Source: Spirosoma fluviale (GTDB lineage Bacteria > Bacteroidota > Bacteroidia > Cytophagales > Spirosomataceae). Taken from it: a stretch of DNA of 19,648 nucleotides. The stretch covers positions 1 to 19,648 of the forward strand of contig CAMARL010000013.1 of NCBI GenBank assembly GCA_945860325.1. The letters are read 5' to 3'. The notes under the pieces were generated by a model. That model was not told where the DNA came from and made no database searches. It was given only the letters and a program-made list of their open reading frames with translations. Of this stretch, positions 1 through 7,424 are shown piece by piece. The first letter of the stretch is position 1; each line of letters begins with the position of its first letter. The translations under genes were made by a program, and so were the position numbers.

Positions 1-1103
1 TGCGGTATATAAGTAATGAGAACGACTAGCCCTATACCAACTAATCCCCCAATCAAGCTTAGAAATATAGCTTCAAACAAAAATTGGAATAAAATAAAAT
101 AATTTTTCGCACCTAAGGATTTCTGAATGCCAATAATATTAGTCCTTTCTTTGACCGATACAAACATAATATTCGCAATACCAAAGCCACCTACCAATAA
201 TGAAAATCCTGCAATTAGTGAACCTGCTATATTTAATGCAGCAAATATTGCATCAAAAAACTGATTTAAACCATCTAATCGGTTCACCGAAAAGCTAAGC
301 TCATCTTTAGGCTTGATTGATCTCAATCCCCTCATCAATCCTGTAACTTCCCCCTCCATGTTCAATTGGCCCAAATCCGAATCAAATGCTTTTAGCGCAA
401 TATCAGGTGAGGGTCTATCTTTTTGAAATATGGATGAATAAGTCGAATAAGGAATAAATACTTTTTCATCTGGAGTTCCCCCAAAGCTCAAAATGTCAGT
501 TCCCTTTTTTTCAATAACACCGATAATGGTGAATTTTATTCCGTTCAACTTGATCACCTCTCCCACTGCATTTGAACTTAATTGTAAGTTTTCAGCAACC
601 AAGGAACCAATGATACAAACGTTCATTCCATTTTCTGATTCGATGGGCAAAAAATAACGACCTGAAGCAATCGGGATATTAGCGATTTGATTATAATCAT
701 AACTAGCTCCAGTCATATTGACATCCATACTATTACTCCCTTTTGACGCCGTTTTAGTATTTCCATTATCTATGATGGCAATAGCCTGTGCCGATTTCAA
801 ATTCTCTTTTAAATATTTGAATTCGGAATATTTCATGTCGGGCCGATTAAAATACTTCCACCACGGATAATTATTCTCCATAATCCAAGGCCATTTTCCT
901 AAGTAAAAAACCCCCGCCCCTGAAAATGAGTCTATTTCTGATCGAATATTTTTATTGAGCGAATCCACAGCCGTAAATACGGCGACTATTGCGAAAATAC
1001 CCACACTGACACCTAAGAGAGACAGTGTAGTCCTTAAAATATTGGATCTTAATGCCTGATAGGCAAACAAAAAACTTTCCCAAACTTGAATTAAAAATAT
1101 CAT
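1..1103 (-). CDS. MacB/FtsX-type ABC transporter permease (3' end outside window)
   Basis: Inner-membrane permease subunit of a MacB/LolC/FtsX-like ABC exporter, a family that moves lipoproteins, peptides or drugs, or drives envelope mechanics. About 367 codons were read by hand from the reverse strand with no stop. After a short cytoplasmic start there is a first membrane segment containing LLGVSVGIFAIVAVF. A large periplasmic MacB_PCD-like domain of about 230 residues follows, then a second membrane segment (IAGSLIAGFSLLVGGFGIANIMFV). Next is the family hallmark ERTNIIGIQKSLGAK, followed by FLFEAIFLSLIGGLVG, the start of the third segment. The last segment and the stop lie beyond base 1. 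The start is ATG at 1103, 17 nt after a TAATTTTG promoter match. No ATPase partner is visible in the window, so the substrate is unknown. Family call is very secure. Confidence 0.93.
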   Translation of the reverse strand, partial: MIFLIQVWESFLFAYQALRSNILRTTLSLLGVSVGIFAIVAVFTAVDSLNKNIRSEIDSFSGAGVFYLGKWPWIMENNYPWWKYFNRPDMKYSEFKYLKENLKSAQAIAIIDNGNTKTASKGSNSMDVNMTGASYDYNQIANIPIASGRYFLPIESENGMNVCIIGSLVAENLQLSSNAVGEVIKLNGIKFTIIGVIEKKGTDILSFGGTPDEKVFIPYSTYSSIFQKDRPSPDIALKAFDSDLGQLNMEGEVTGLMRGLRSIKPKDELSFSVNRLDGLNQFFDAIFAALNIAGSLIAGFSLLVGGFGIANIMFVSVKERTNIIGIQKSLGAKNYFILFQFLFEAIFLSLIGGLVGIGLVVLITYIP

Positions 1104-1120
1104 AAATAATGGATTCAACC

Positions 1121-1128
1121 CAAAATTA
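1121..1128 (-). promoter_or_regulatory. -7 promoter element of the ABC permease
   Basis: The minus strand reads TAATTTTG, a full match to the Bacteroidota -7 consensus TAnnTTTG, leaving 17 nt to the ATG at 1103. No good TTTG -33 box is seen, only a weak TTTC-like stretch upstream at short spacing. This is a pattern match in AT-rich DNA, so a chance hit is possible. Confidence 0.5.
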
Positions 1129-1241
1129 CAATTATTAGTGAAACCTTGTATGAATAGTTGATGAATAGAAAATATAAACTCTAAATGGTTCTATGAAGGT
1201 AAGATTGGATTTTGTAATTTTAGGCTTTGTCGAATAATGTT

Positions 1242-4202
1242 ATGATTTGGAGTCATTCAGAATTAGAAAACTTAACCATTCATTTTGAAGGAAAATTATA
1301 TTTTGATCAATCTCAAAATTCAGAGATTGCACGTAAAATATATTCAACGGACGCCTCCGTATATCAAGTAAAACCCAGTGCCGTAGCTATTCCAGCGAAT
1401 GCTAAAGATATTAAGCGACTTATCCTTTTTGCGAAAAAACACAAAACCTCCATCATTCCTAGGGGAGCTGGAACATCCTTAGCGGGCCAAGTGGTCGGCA
1501 ATGGGATCGTTATGGAGGTGGCATCAAGTTTGAGCAGAATTTTACTTTTAAATAAAAAAGAAAAATCGGTTTGGGTGGAACCCGGAATTATAAGGGATGA
1601 CTTAAATAAACAAATTGAGACATCCGGGCTGTTTTTTGGCCCAGAAACATCGACAGCAAATCGTGCACTTTTAGGGGGTATGGTTGGGAATAATTCCTGT
1701 GGTCTGCATTCCATCGTTTGGGGGAATGTCAGGGACCATTTAGTAGAAACAAGAGCTATTTTATCAGACGGCTCTGAGATACATACTCATCCACTTTCCA
1801 ATGAAGAATTTTATAAAAAAACTTCGTTAAATAACTTAGAAGGGAATATATATAAGGAAATACATAGAATATTAAACAATCCAGAGCTTCAAAATCAGAT
1901 TAAAACCCGTTTTCCTAAAGCAGAAATAAAAAGACGAAATAGTGGATATGCGCTGGATGCTTTAATCGACATGCAACCCTTCAATCCTACGGGCCAACCG
2001 TTTAATTTATCCGCGTTAATTGCCGGATCGGAAGGAACGCTCGCCATCGTTCATTCAATGAAATTAAATTTATTGGATTTGCCGGCTGTTGAAGTGGCAC
2101 TCATTTGCATTCATTGCCATAGCATACAAGAATCTTTACAAGCCAATATTGTAGCGCTCACACACCAACCGACGGCATCTGAATTAGTGGATGATTATAT
2201 CCTATCATTTACTGAAAATCATCCCAATTTTCAAAAGGATCGTGATTTCATCGAAGGAAAACCATCTGCTATTTTAATGGTAGAGTTTAGGTCAACAACC
2301 ACTGAAGAGCTTAATAAGCAAGTAAATGCGTGTATTCAGAGCTTAAAAGATTCCAAAATAGGATACGCGTACCCAGTACTAGATAAAAATAATATAAATA
2401 AAGGTTGGGGCATAAGAAAAGCCGGTTTAGGATTAATCAGAAATGCAATAAGTAAGAAACAACCTGTGAATTTAATTGAAGATTGTGCAGTTTCTCCCGT
2501 AGATCTTCCTAATTACATAGCAGAGATACAAGCATTATTAGCTAAACATAAAGTTGACGCGGCTTATTATGCACATGCCGGAGCTGGCGAATTACACATC
2601 GAACCCTTTTTAGATATCAACTCACAAGAAGGCAAAATATTATTTCGAAGCATTTTAAGCGAAACGGTTGACATATTAATAAAATACCAGGGTTCATTAA
2701 GTGGCGAACATGGGGATGGTCGATTAAGAGGTGAATTTATTGAGAAAATGATGGGCAAGGAATTGCTAAATCTTTTTAAAGAAATCAAGCATATTTTTGA
2801 CCCATACCAAATACTTAATCCTGGTAAAATTGTAAATAGCCCTCCCATGGATGAGGAATTCAGAATTTCAAATTCGGACGAGTATAAAATTAAAAGTTTT
2901 TTCAATTATGGGGATTTCGAAAATCCACTCAGACTGGCCGAAAAGTGCTCAGGTTCAGGGGATTGTAAGAAAACAGCCTTAACGGGAGGAACCATGTGCC
3001 CTAGTTTCATGGCGACGCTAGATGAAAAAGATAGTACTCGGGCTAGAGCCAACATGCTCAGACAGATATTATCTGAACCAGGAGAAAACCCCTTCACTAA
3101 TCCAGAATTAAACGAAATCTTGGATCTTTGTCTTTCCTGCAAAGGTTGCCAAACCGAATGCCCTTCCGGTGTCGATATCACCAAATTAAAAGCAGAAACC
3201 CTGCAGCAAAAATATCTAACAGATGGTATTCCTTGGCGCACAAAGCTTATTGGCCATTTTCCTATCCTGCAGAATTTAGCCAGAAAATTCGCCCCCTTAT
3301 ATAATTTCTTCATTGAATTTCCTTTGTCTAGTATCATTATCAAAACCATTTTAGGGTTTTCATGGGAAAGAAGTTTACCTAAGGTTTATTTCTATTCTTT
3401 GGAAGATTGGTTCAAAAAATATGCTAAAAAATACCCTCAGAATCAATTCAAAAACGGTTCTGTTTATTTGTTTGCGGATGAATTTACTAATTACAATGAA
3501 GTCGACTTAGGTAAAAAAACAGTTCTATTATTAAATGAATTGGGATTTGGGGTAAAAGTACCACAGGGTGTGATTAGTGGTAGAAGTTATTTGTCTAAGG
3601 GAATGTTAATCGAAGCAAAAAAAATAGCTGAAAAAAACATCGAAATATTAGCTCCAATTATAAGTTCTAACGAACCTTTTATTGGCATAGAACCCAGCGC
3701 CATTTTAACATTTAGAGATGAAATCCCGGATCTTGTAAGTCCCGAAATGAGAGAGTTGGCAAAACAAATAGCCGAAAATTGTTTGTTGGTCGACGAATTT
3801 TTATCCCAACAAATAAAACTCAAAAAAATAGTAAAGTCGGACTTTACACAAGAAGGTAAAAAAATCATATTACATGGACATTGCCACCAAAAGTCCATTG
3901 CAGGGTTGGTCTCTACCAGACACGTTTTAAGTTTTCCTGAAAATCAAGAAGTCGAACTATTGCCTACAGGTTGCTGCGGAATGGCTGGATCTTTTGGTTA
4001 TGAGCGAAAGCATTATAAATTATCACAGCAAATAGCCAATTTAGTCTTATTTCCAAGGGTTTTAGCGGCAAAAGAGTCGGTCATCATTGCGTCAAATGGA
4101 ACATCATGCCGACATCAATTAAAAGATGGAATCGAAAAAACCGGAAAGCATACTGTTGAAATTATGTACGATTCTTTAGCCCAAAAAACATTTAAATCAT
4201 GA
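1242..4202 (+). CDS. FAD-binding and (Fe-S)-binding D-2-hydroxyacid dehydrogenase (D-lactate / D-2-hydroxyglutarate type)
   Basis: Fused flavin and iron-sulfur oxidoreductase that would oxidise a D-2-hydroxyacid to the 2-oxoacid and pass electrons towards the respiratory chain. The N-terminal PCMH-type FAD domain carries RGAGTSLAGQ near residue 75 and GPETSTANRALLGGMVGNNSCG. The FAD-oxidase C domain ends with SGEHGDGRLRGEF. A ferredoxin-like region has a first cysteine cluster (CSGSGDC then MCP, about residues 569-590) and a second, CLSCKGCQTECP, near 630. Two CCG-type motifs follow, HGHCHQKS near 879 and LPTGCCGMAGSFG near 910. At 986 residues it matches the fused YdiJ/GlcD-GlcF layout (about 1,000 residues). 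An in-frame TTG lies at 1227, but ATG 1242 is preferred because the alignable part begins just after it. It overlaps the next gene by 4 bases (ATGA). Domains cannot tell D-lactate from D-2-hydroxyglutarate; no lactate permease is next to it. Confidence 0.9.
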   Translation: MIWSHSELENLTIHFEGKLYFDQSQNSEIARKIYSTDASVYQVKPSAVAIPANAKDIKRLILFAKKHKTSIIPRGAGTSLAGQVVGNGIVMEVASSLSRILLLNKKEKSVWVEPGIIRDDLNKQIETSGLFFGPETSTANRALLGGMVGNNSCGLHSIVWGNVRDHLVETRAILSDGSEIHTHPLSNEEFYKKTSLNNLEGNIYKEIHRILNNPELQNQIKTRFPKAEIKRRNSGYALDALIDMQPFNPTGQPFNLSALIAGSEGTLAIVHSMKLNLLDLPAVEVALICIHCHSIQESLQANIVALTHQPTASELVDDYILSFTENHPNFQKDRDFIEGKPSAILMVEFRSTTTEELNKQVNACIQSLKDSKIGYAYPVLDKNNINKGWGIRKAGLGLIRNAISKKQPVNLIEDCAVSPVDLPNYIAEIQALLAKHKVDAAYYAHAGAGELHIEPFLDINSQEGKILFRSILSETVDILIKYQGSLSGEHGDGRLRGEFIEKMMGKELLNLFKEIKHIFDPYQILNPGKIVNSPPMDEEFRISNSDEYKIKSFFNYGDFENPLRLAEKCSGSGDCKKTALTGGTMCPSFMATLDEKDSTRARANMLRQILSEPGENPFTNPELNEILDLCLSCKGCQTECPSGVDITKLKAETLQQKYLTDGIPWRTKLIGHFPILQNLARKFAPLYNFFIEFPLSSIIIKTILGFSWERSLPKVYFYSLEDWFKKYAKKYPQNQFKNGSVYLFADEFTNYNEVDLGKKTVLLLNELGFGVKVPQGVISGRSYLSKGMLIEAKKIAEKNIEILAPIISSNEPFIGIEPSAILTFRDEIPDLVSPEMRELAKQIAENCLLVDEFLSQQIKLKKIVKSDFTQEGKKIILHGHCHQKSIAGLVSTRHVLSFPENQEVELLPTGCCGMAGSFGYERKHYKLSQQIANLVLFPRVLAAKESVIIASNGTSCRHQLKDGIEKTGKHTVEIMYDSLAQKTFKS

Positions 4203-4495
4203 TCCAATTTAATATTTCAATCTTTATAGAGCACGCAATAGATTCAAAAGCTTTAAGTGACATTCAACATATCATTCTACCACAATTAATCAATTTGCCA
4301 TATGTCGACCAAGCACATACATTTGAAATTTTATCGCATCAAGAACCTGATTCAAAAGGGTATTCGATTCAATGTTTAATTCCCAATTTTGAAATACAAC
4401 ATGGAGAAGAAATTGAAAACTTGATATCTTCTTATTTCCAACAAAAATTCCCTAATCAATTCGTTTATTTTCCAAGCCAATTAAAAAGAATTTAA
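4199..4495 (+). CDS. DUF4286 family protein
   Basis: Small soluble protein of 98 residues with no signal peptide or membrane segment. It begins MIQFNISIFIEHAIDSKAL, continues with an IILPQL stretch and a hydrophobic/polar alternation, and ends near FVYFPSQLKRI. This resembles the DUF4286 family of small alpha-beta (ferredoxin-like) proteins, which have no assigned function. Its ATG overlaps the dehydrogenase stop (ATGA), so the two are probably translationally coupled. At its other end the stop codon overlaps the stop of the convergent ung gene, both lying in the tetramer TTAA. Coupling suggests co-expression with the dehydrogenase but does not show shared function. The ORF is secure; the family call is moderate. 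Confidence 0.65.
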   Translation: MIQFNISIFIEHAIDSKALSDIQHIILPQLINLPYVDQAHTFEILSHQEPDSKGYSIQCLIPNFEIQHGEEIENLISSYFQQKFPNQFVYFPSQLKRI

Positions 4496-5166
4496 GCCCA
4501 CAGAATTGGGACATCTAAATACAAATTTGCTTTAGAAAAAGGCCTCGTTCCAAACCAACCTCCCCTATTGGCCGAAAGGGGTGATGGATGTGATGTTTTA
4601 ATGATGTGGTGTTTCGTAGGGTCTATGTCTTTCCCCAATTTTTGTGCATAATTACCCCATAGCATAAAGACAAGACCACTCTTTCGTAGGTTTAATTCAT
4701 TCAAAATATGCTTTGTAAATGAAAGCCAACCGATATTAGCATGACTCCCAGGTAATGAATCCTCGACGGTTAAAATTGAATTAATCAACAAAACTCCTTG
4801 GTTAGCCCAATGTATAAGATCCCCTGAAGCCAATGAAACACCTAAATCACCCAGTAACTCCTTATTTATATTTTTAAGTGAAGGCGGAAATGCAACACCC
4901 TCTGGCACTGAGAAACAAAGGCCATTCGCTTGATTTATTTGATGATAAGGATCTTGCCCTAAAATAACCACCCGAGTATCTTGAAAGGGACAAGCATTAT
5001 ACGCATTAAAAATGTGCTCTAAGGAGGGATATATATTCTTTTTAGGGTATTCTTCATTTAAAAAAATACTGAGTTCATCGAGATGTGTACCCCATCCTGC
5101 TTCTAAAACAATATTTTTCCAGTCCTCCGCTAACCATTCATCTAAATTTAGTCTTAAATTGCTCAT
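4492..5166 (-). CDS. ung: Uracil-DNA glycosylase (family 1)
   Basis: Cytoplasmic base-excision repair enzyme that removes uracil from DNA. The 224-residue length is typical of family 1 UNG. The water-activating loop GQDPYH sits at residues 70-75 (catalytic Asp72). VAFPPSLKNI is the Pro-rich loop, LLINSILTVE the uracil-recognition region, and HPSPLSANRG (His193) the DNA-intercalation loop. All motifs are intact, so it should be active. The start is ATG at 5166; an in-frame TTG at 5169 is less likely. It is divergent from apaG with only 12 bases between the start codons, so its promoter must lie partly inside apaG. No clear TAnnTTTG match was found there. Confidence 0.97.
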   Translation of the reverse strand: MSNLRLNLDEWLAEDWKNIVLEAGWGTHLDELSIFLNEEYPKKNIYPSLEHIFNAYNACPFQDTRVVILGQDPYHQINQANGLCFSVPEGVAFPPSLKNINKELLGDLGVSLASGDLIHWANQGVLLINSILTVEDSLPGSHANIGWLSFTKHILNELNLRKSGLVFMLWGNYAQKLGKDIDPTKHHIIKTSHPSPLSANRGGWFGTRPFSKANLYLDVPILWA

Positions 5167-5178
5167 CAATTATATCGT

Positions 5179-5565
5179 ATGAAAGAATCAAACACAAATA
5201 AATATATAATCTCTGTAGAAACCACATACATACCAGATTATGAAATGCAATTACCTTATAAATACTTTTTTACGTATGAAATTACGATCCAAAACTTATC
5301 GGATCAAACTGGCCAACTAGTTAGTCGGTATTGGGAAATAAAAGATGGATCAGGGATAAATGAAGTGGTAAACGGTTTGGGTGTGGTGGGCCAACAACCC
5401 ATTATAGAACCTGGAGACAGCTTTACCTATACTTCCGGATGTCCTTTGATTTCGGCCATTGGCAAAATGGAAGGCTATTACATATTTTTGAATTTAGCAG
5501 ACAATTCGACCTTCAAGGTACAAATTCCACCTTTTGAACTAATCCCTAACTTCGCTTTAAATTAA
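5179..5565 (+). CDS. apaG: ApaG family protein
   Basis: 128-residue ApaG-domain protein, a single Fn3-like beta-sandwich. In enterobacteria apaG has been linked to Co2+/Mg2+ phenotypes, but the biochemical role is unsettled. Family features seen are the N-terminal strands with the Y-x-F-x-Y-x-I-x-I-x-N pattern (YFFTYEITIQNLS), the RYWEIKDGSG segment, the GVVGQQPIIEPGDSFTYTSG core with its Gly/Pro-rich turn, and MEGYYIF near the C terminus. Length and motif order are normal. It is divergent from ung, and its stop codon is followed directly by the ATG of the next gene with no gap, which implies one transcript. Confidence 0.93.
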   Translation: MKESNTNKYIISVETTYIPDYEMQLPYKYFFTYEITIQNLSDQTGQLVSRYWEIKDGSGINEVVNGLGVVGQQPIIEPGDSFTYTSGCPLISAIGKMEGYYIFLNLADNSTFKVQIPPFELIPNFALN

Positions 5566-5970
5566 ATGAATCGATTCTTATTTAACTTAAAAGCAAGAAA
5601 TGCACATGGATTACATTCCCCATTCGTCTATGAATTATACACCCAAATCATCAATCCTTGCTTGCATCAAACCGGGGAATTAAGCACTTTGTTAAAGAAT
5701 GAATTGTCAAATTACCAAGGTAAATCACTAGAAAACTTTAAGTTCAACGTACAAATTATAGACATAAGTCAATTTGACACCGAAAATCTAAATATGAATT
5801 TTGAGGATGTTTTATTGATCAAAAATATTAGAGAACCAATCCATTTGGCTCAATGGAATCATTTAATCGAAAAAGAGAAAATTATATTTTCAATTGAATT
5901 ATTTGAATTGGGGCTTTTATTTTTCAACCCAATTGCCCCCAAGCAACATTTTATATTTAAAAAATCTTAG
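5566..5970 (+). CDS. Shrunken SAM-methyltransferase-like protein lacking the SAM-binding core
   Basis: 134-residue protein starting directly after the apaG stop. Its first 25 residues (LKARNAHGLHSPFVYEL) resemble the start of a Bacteroidota class I SAM-dependent methyltransferase family. Its last 30 residues (FSIELFELGLLFF, then a K-Q-H-F-I-F-K end) resemble that family's C terminus (typically I-D-L-F-x-x-G-L-x-F-F, then K-x-H-F). As recalled, full-length members have about 230-270 residues, with a GxGxG-type SAM-binding Rossmann core and a D-D-I-H-W-S segment between these ends. Here the middle is only about 80 residues and has no glycine-rich loop. The frame is open and starts cleanly, so this is a shortened, probably non-catalytic form, not an obvious frameshift. 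Its stop overlaps that of the convergent DUF1501 gene. The family link is from memory of the motif ends and is moderate. Confidence 0.6.
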   Translation: MNRFLFNLKARNAHGLHSPFVYELYTQIINPCLHQTGELSTLLKNELSNYQGKSLENFKFNVQIIDISQFDTENLNMNFEDVLLIKNIREPIHLAQWNHLIEKEKIIFSIELFELGLLFFNPIAPKQHFIFKKS

Positions 5971-7421
5971 GCCAAAATAGGAGTAATTACTTTCCCCGCC
6001 ACATCGGTTAATCTAAATGATCTCCCTTGAAAAGGATAGGTTAATTTTTCATGATCCAAACCTAAGATATGTAAAATGGTTGCTTGAAGGTCATGAATAT
6101 GCGCCTTCCCTTCTACACCTGAGTAGCCTATTTCGTCGGTTGCCCCATAAGTAAACCCTTTTTTTACCCCCGCACCCGCCATCCAAATCGTAAATGCGTC
6201 AGGGTGATGGTCACGACCTAAAAAAGGCGCAGGTTTATTATCTCGATTTTCTTGCATGGGGGTACGACCAAATTCACCACTCCAAACAACCAACGTTTCA
6301 TCCAATAAGCCCCTTTGTTTCAAATCAAATAACAAAGCACTCATTCCTTGGTCTGTTTCTTTACACTTAGTCCGCAATCCTATTTCCAATGCTTCCGAGG
6401 CACTAGACCCGTGCGTATCCCAACCCCAATCGTACAATTGAATAAATCGTACTCCATTCTCGGCTAATTTTCTAGCTAAAAGGCAATTGTTGGCAAAAGA
6501 AGGAGTTCCGATGGTTGTCCCATATAAATTATGAATATATTCTGGCTCATCACGAATATCCATTACCTCAGGTACGGAAGCTTGCATTTTGAAAGCCATC
6601 TCATATTGAGAAATTCGGGTTAATATTTCAGGATCCTGATATTCTTCGTATTCTCTTTGGTTTATTTCATTGATGGCGTCAATGGTACTACGCCTATTCT
6701 CGCGAGAAACTTGACTCGGGTTTTCAACATACAAAACCGGCTCACCTGTGGACCTACAATGTACTCCTTGGTATATAGAAGGCAGAAAACCACTTCCCCA
6801 AATACTCTTTCCTCCTTCTGGATATTTATTCCCTGAGGTAAGTACAATGAAGCCAGGCAAATTAGCATTTTCAGAACCTAAGCCATAAACAGCCCAAGCA
6901 CCCATTCCAGGCCTACCTAATCGTGCACTTCCGGTTTGCATAAATAACTGCGCAGGTGCATGATTAAATTGATCCGTATGCATGGCTTTTAAAAAGCAAA
7001 CCTCATCAACTACATTTTGAAAATAAGGCAAATAATCAGATACCCAAGCACCTGATTGTCCAAATTGATTGAATTTACCTTGAGGTCCCAGCATTTTAGG
7101 AACTCCTCGAATAAAGGCAAAGGTTTTCCCTTTCAGCAGTTCTTCCGGACAGTCTTTGCCATGCCATTTGACTAATTCAGGTTTATAATCAAAAAGTTCT
7201 AATTGAGATGGAGAACCTGCTTTGTGAATATAAATCACGCGCTTGGCCTTGGGCAGAATATGAGCCAACTTAGCCAAAGATTCTTCTTGGCCTAATGGCG
7301 CATTCTCGCAAGATCCCAGCATAGAACCTAAAGCCATCATACCCATCCCTGTAGTACATTCACGCAAGAAATGTCTACGGGTTAAATAATTCAATGCACG
7401 ATTTTCTAGTTCCTGACTCAT
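5967..7421 (-). CDS. DUF1501 family, Tat-exported, sulfatase-fold-like protein
   Basis: 484-residue protein of the DUF1501 family, distantly related to alkaline phosphatase/sulfatase folds and of unproven activity. The N terminus has a twin-arginine motif, TRRHFLRE (residues 14-21), then a hydrophobic stretch ending LGSC (Cys38), so Tat export is likely and lipidation of Cys38 is possible. Family hallmarks include the KRVIYIHKAGSPSQLELFDY region, FGQSGAWVSDYLPY, MQTGSARLGRPGMGAWAVYG, LYDWGWDTHG, and near the C terminus WSGEFGRTPMQ with GRDHHPDAF. These His/Asp residues could bind metal (inference). It lies 3 bases after the DUF1553 gene on the same strand, an operon pairing that recurs throughout Planctomycetes and in some Bacteroidota. 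Confidence 0.9.
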   Translation of the reverse strand: MSQELENRALNYLTRRHFLRECTTGMGMMALGSMLGSCENAPLGQEESLAKLAHILPKAKRVIYIHKAGSPSQLELFDYKPELVKWHGKDCPEELLKGKTFAFIRGVPKMLGPQGKFNQFGQSGAWVSDYLPYFQNVVDEVCFLKAMHTDQFNHAPAQLFMQTGSARLGRPGMGAWAVYGLGSENANLPGFIVLTSGNKYPEGGKSIWGSGFLPSIYQGVHCRSTGEPVLYVENPSQVSRENRRSTIDAINEINQREYEEYQDPEILTRISQYEMAFKMQASVPEVMDIRDEPEYIHNLYGTTIGTPSFANNCLLARKLAENGVRFIQLYDWGWDTHGSSASEALEIGLRTKCKETDQGMSALLFDLKQRGLLDETLVVWSGEFGRTPMQENRDNKPAPFLGRDHHPDAFTIWMAGAGVKKGFTYGATDEIGYSGVEGKAHIHDLQATILHILGLDHEKLTYPFQGRSFRLTDVAGKVITPILA

Positions 7422-7424
7422 ATT

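Noticed and set aside
1104..1241. Promoter for the FAD/Fe-S dehydrogenase (TAGGCTTTG near 1221)
   Set aside because: The spacing within the element is three bases instead of two, so it does not match TAnnTTTG; no other good plus-strand match was seen.
1364..1714. Minus-strand open frame opposite the dehydrogenase
   Set aside because: The plus frame encodes the conserved FAD domain; the antisense frame shows no family features.
5167..5178. Divergent ung-apaG gap as a regulatory region
   Set aside because: Only 12 bases long, with no promoter match in either direction; any promoters must lie within the genes and I could not identify them.
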